Part shown: positions 7,764 to 9,284 of the stretch, piece by piece
How the letters are laid out: every line of letters starts with the position of its first letter
Numbering within the stretch: position 1 is the first letter of the stretch
Origin: Desulfobacteraceae bacterium
GTDB lineage: Bacteria; Desulfobacterota; Desulfobacteria; Desulfobacterales; Desulfosarcinaceae
Length of the DNA: 9,284 nt
Assembly: GCA_027025615.1 (NCBI GenBank)
Contig: JALVQM010000454.1
Location: 1 to 9,284, forward strand
Reading direction: 5' to 3'
Translations under genes and position numbers: made by a program
Notes under the pieces: generated by a model
The model's database searches: none
Seen by the model: only the letters and a program-made list of their open reading frames with translations
What the model was told of the DNA's origin: nothing

Positions 7764-7766
7764 AGG
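7762..7766 (+). promoter_or_regulatory. Ribosome binding site of the exonuclease gene
   Basis: AGAGG overlaps the TAG stop codon of the helicase gene and lies six bases before the ATG at 7773. This supports translational coupling of the two genes and fixes the exonuclease start. Confidence 0.6.
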
Positions 7767-7772
7767 CTTACC

Positions 7773-8433
7773 ATGGGTAACTACTCTGTAATCGTCCTCG
7801 ACTTTGAAACAACCGGCCTTTCTCCACAATACGGTGACCGGGCCATTGAAATCGGTGCCGTGCTGATTGAAAATAATATAATTGTCGACCGGTTTCAGGG
7901 ATTGATGAATCCGGGGTTTCGAATCAGCTCCTTTATCGAATCATATACCGGGATCAGTAACGATATGCTGACGGATTGCGCCGCCATGTGAAGAGGTGAT
8001 GGTGCGGTTTGCAGAGTTTATGGGTGACCATCCTCTTGTTGCTCATAATGCCTCCTTTGACAGAAAATTTCTTGATTTTGAGATGGCGTTTGTAGACAGA
8101 ATACGGCAAAATGATATAGCCTGCTCCATGCTGGCAGCCAGGAGGGTGTATCCGGATGCACCCAATCATAAACTCGGGACATTGGTCAGGTATTGCGGAA
8201 TTTACACAGATGGAACTTTTCACCGTGCATTGGCCGATGCGGAGATGACCGGGCATCTCTGGATTTCGATGATCGGTGATATTAAAAAACGACTTGGTTT
8301 GAATGAGGTATCTTTTGAGTTGATGCAGAAAGTTTCTAAAATTACCAAGGCACACGCTCCTGCCTATCTGGTACGAGTCGCCCATAGGCAAGTGTTAAGT
8401 ATGAACGGAAAAGCAGCTGAGCGAGTGTTATGA
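7773..8433 (+). pseudogene. DnaQ-family 3'-5' exonuclease, frameshifted
   Basis: Two abutting reading frames together encode one DEDDh exonuclease of about 219 residues. The first (7773-7991) holds Exo I DFETTG and GISNDML; the second (readable from about 7978, with restart codons at 7996/7999) holds Exo II LVAHNASFD and Exo III HRALADAEMT. In the first frame translation stops at TGA 7989-7991. Removing one T at 7976-7977 joins the frames and gives D-A-P-P-C-E-E-V-M-V-R-F-A-E-F, exactly the residues expected between Exo I and Exo II in this family. So this is a one-base insertion, either a real disabling mutation or a sequencing error. A restart product would lack the metal-binding DFE and be inactive. 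Intact, it would trim 3' ends, plausibly with the helicase-nuclease upstream. It starts 9 bases after the helicase stop and overlaps the next gene by 4 bases. Confidence 0.85.
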
Positions 8434-8792
8434 CATTTACTGACAATTGGGCAGCAGATTGGAATATTGTTGATGGTGATGAGGAGTTGTCCCATAGACT
8501 GATCCCCGTTTTTGAGGCTTACCTGAAGAATTTGCAAAATAAGGGATGTGCAAAATCAACTCTGAACCGCCACTCGAGTAGTTGTCATGCTCTTGGCGGT
8601 TACATTGTTGAGCGAGTTTTTAATTATCAGGTGGACAGTTTTGATCTAGCTGAATCAGGAGAAGAAGTTCTCCTGCGATATCTTGACGGTCATGATGGGC
8701 CATTGATTTTTCAGGACAATGAGTCATGGCAGCGAGAAGTGGACACTACCTGTCGCAAACTCTATAAATTTATCAACGAGAACCCTGTTTGA
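8430..8792 (+). CDS. Hypothetical 120-residue protein, coupled to the exonuclease
   Basis: The start codon overlaps the exonuclease stop (ATGA, 8430-8433), so translation is probably coupled. The protein is soluble and acidic at both ends, with no membrane segment. Residues ~22-62 (FEAYLKNLQNKGCAKSTLNRH...LGGYIV) resemble the SAM-like N-terminal core-binding helices of tyrosine recombinases; no catalytic Arg/His/Tyr domain follows, so it is not a recombinase by itself. A nucleic-acid or protein-binding accessory role is possible, but I do not recognise the family with confidence. The end, KLYKFINENPV, is followed by an A/T-rich gap, so it is probably the last gene of the operon. Because it depends on coupling, the upstream frameshift may also lower its expression. 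Confidence 0.7.
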   Translation: MTFTDNWAADWNIVDGDEELSHRLIPVFEAYLKNLQNKGCAKSTLNRHSSSCHALGGYIVERVFNYQVDSFDLAESGEEVLLRYLDGHDGPLIFQDNESWQREVDTTCRKLYKFINENPV

Positions 8793-8883
8793 TTATTTTA
8801 ATGGGTGTTTTTTGGTTTCTTTTACACGCTGTTTCTTCTTGTTTATTTTCGTCTAATTCAGTCTCTTGGTGCCGTCCTGTTTA

Positions 8884-8907
8884 TATACAAGTATTTCTAT
8901 TTGTATA
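8884..8907 (+). terminator. A/T-rich hairpin in the convergent gap, possible terminator
   Basis: TATACAAGTA (8884-8893) pairs with TATTTGTATA (8898-8907): nine Watson-Crick pairs plus one G-U around the tetraloop TTTC. On the plus strand it is followed by the T-rich stretch ATTTTTAATATATTTTTC. It lies between convergent genes (stops at 8792 and 8927), where termination is expected, but the stem is weak because it is almost all A/T and sits 92 bp past the upstream stop. The rest of this 134-bp gap shows nothing else. Confidence 0.3.
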
Positions 8908-8926
8908 GCATTTTTAATATATTTTT

Positions 8927-9211
8927 CTATATCGTTTTTCGCAGCGCATTCAATAGCCTTTCCCCTGAAGCATTACTCCCAAGCACAAGTAATGCTCGGA
9001 TTGCAGCGGTTTCACTGATGTGCCGGTGACTCGCTTTGTTCATTGTTGCGGTAATCTTTTTCAACCGGGCAATATCGTCATCATACAGCCGGTAGGCTTT
9101 TAATGTTGCCTTTTTGTTTGGTGTCACCAAATCAAGTTGTTCGTTGTCCCGGTCCTTCGACTCGACCGTTTTTGCCAGCTTGGATTTGCCGGTAATTTTT
9201 TTAGCTGCCAT
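8927..9211 (-). CDS. Small ribbon-helix-helix-like protein, probable partition partner of ParA
   Basis: A 94-residue protein starting MAAKKITGKSKLAK. The lysine-rich, disordered-looking first 35 residues are followed by KAYRLYDDDIARLKKI...HISETAAIRALLVLG, a strand-helix-helix pattern typical of ribbon-helix-helix DNA-binding proteins (ParG/ParB-small type). Its ATG overlaps the stop codon of the ParA-like gene by 11 bases, and AGGGA lies upstream. The longer open frame back to 9271 is rejected because it lies on top of the ParA reading frame. Small RHH proteins encoded just after ParA usually bind the centromere-like site and stimulate the ATPase, and often repress the parA promoter. Function is inferred from this arrangement and the fold pattern; the family name is not certain. 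Confidence 0.65.
   Translation of the reverse strand: MAAKKITGKSKLAKTVESKDRDNEQLDLVTPNKKATLKAYRLYDDDIARLKKITATMNKASHRHISETAAIRALLVLGSNASGERLLNALRKTI
8969..8996. repeat. Perfect 9-bp inverted repeat inside the RHH gene
   Basis: AGCATTACT (8969-8977) and AGTAATGCT (8988-8996) are exact reverse complements around a 10-base spacer. They lie in the 3' part of the RHH coding region (residues around LVLGSNASGE). The repeat could form an RNA hairpin near the gene end or be a protein-binding dyad. No direct evidence favours either. Confidence 0.6.
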
Positions 9212-9284
9212 AGCTGATAATTTCCCTGGTAAGTTTTTTGAAGTCTTCTGCACCGTATGATCTGGGGTCAAAGACCATCACGGG
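9201..9284 (-). CDS. ParA-like ATPase, C-terminal end (partial)
   Basis: The last 27 codons of a leftward gene that enters from the right edge: PVMVFDPRSYGAEDFKKL followed by TREIISYGS and a TAA at 9201-9203. The 'P-V-x-x-x-D-P-x-S-x-G-A' stretch followed by an amphipathic helix is the usual C-terminus of ParA/Soj/MinD-type partition ATPases. The Walker motifs are outside the window, so the call rests on this tail and on the small RHH gene that overlaps its stop. The pair suggests a segregation module of a plasmid or integrative element. Confidence 0.6.
   Translation of the reverse strand, partial: PVMVFDPRSYGAEDFKKLTREIISYGS

Noticed and set aside
7976..7999. Programmed +1 frameshift in the exonuclease gene
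   Set aside because: There is no prfB-like slippery site; the codon before TGA is AUG, and slipping to UGU would not keep pairing. A plain one-base insertion explains the data.
7954..8391. Reverse-strand open frame opposite the exonuclease gene
   Set aside because: Shadow of the exonuclease coding frame; its sequence looks like no protein family.
8793..8926. Search for CRISPR repeats, tRNA or small RNA genes in the convergent A/T-rich gap
   Set aside because: Only one A/T-rich hairpin is visible; there are no regularly spaced repeats or cloverleaf elements here or elsewhere in the window.
9212..9271. Longer start (ATG at 9271) for the RHH-like gene
   Set aside because: This stretch in the shifted frame overlies the ParA-like C-terminus; the ATG at 9211 gives the normal short overlap with the ParA stop codon.

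Overview
The window reads as an accessory (defence or mobile-island) segment of a Gram-negative bacterium that uses sigma-54. The moderate-to-low G+C, the sigma-54 activator logic and the gene types would fit a Desulfobacterota/deltaproteobacterial genome, but this is inference; no rRNA, tRNA or housekeeping gene fixes the taxon.

Layout. The left edge holds the first 15 codons of a leftward gene whose start resembles DUF4338/DruA-family proteins. Next come two leftward genes. One encodes a 770-residue GHKL-type (histidine-kinase-like) ATPase with an N-terminal region resembling a type I restriction specificity (HsdS) target-recognition domain (148-2460). The other encodes a sigma-54-dependent activator with an RtcR-like/CARF-like sensor domain (2532-4049). 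A divergent regulatory region (about 4050-4352) follows. On the right, reading rightward, are a large Fe-S RecB/Cas4-like nuclease + DnaQ-like + UPF1/Dna2-like helicase fusion (4353-7763), a DnaQ-type 3'-5' exonuclease gene broken by a one-base insertion (7773-8433), and a translationally coupled 120-residue protein of unknown function (8430-8792). The right edge, leftward again, carries a small ribbon-helix-helix-like protein (8927-9211) directly after the C-terminus of a ParA-like ATPase (9201-9284, partial). This looks like a partition module of a plasmid or integrative element.

How it may work. Two sequences matching the sigma-54 promoter pattern bracket the activator gene. One near-perfect copy lies between the activator and the ATPase gene (2514-2530, leftward). 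A second precedes the nuclease-helicase gene (4258-4274, rightward), with a dyad-symmetric candidate activator site about 114 bp upstream of the inferred start point. The activator itself has a sigma-70-like promoter (4076-4104). The simplest model is that the activator is made constitutively, senses a ligand through its CARF-like domain, and then switches on both flanking units: the TRD-GHKL ATPase and the nuclease-helicase/exonuclease/120-residue operon. That layout resembles RtcR control of RNA repair genes, but the apparent targets are DNA-processing enzymes. It is a plausible inducible nucleic-acid defence or repair system that I cannot match to a named one. The domain calls rest on motifs read by eye; the system-level role is inference.
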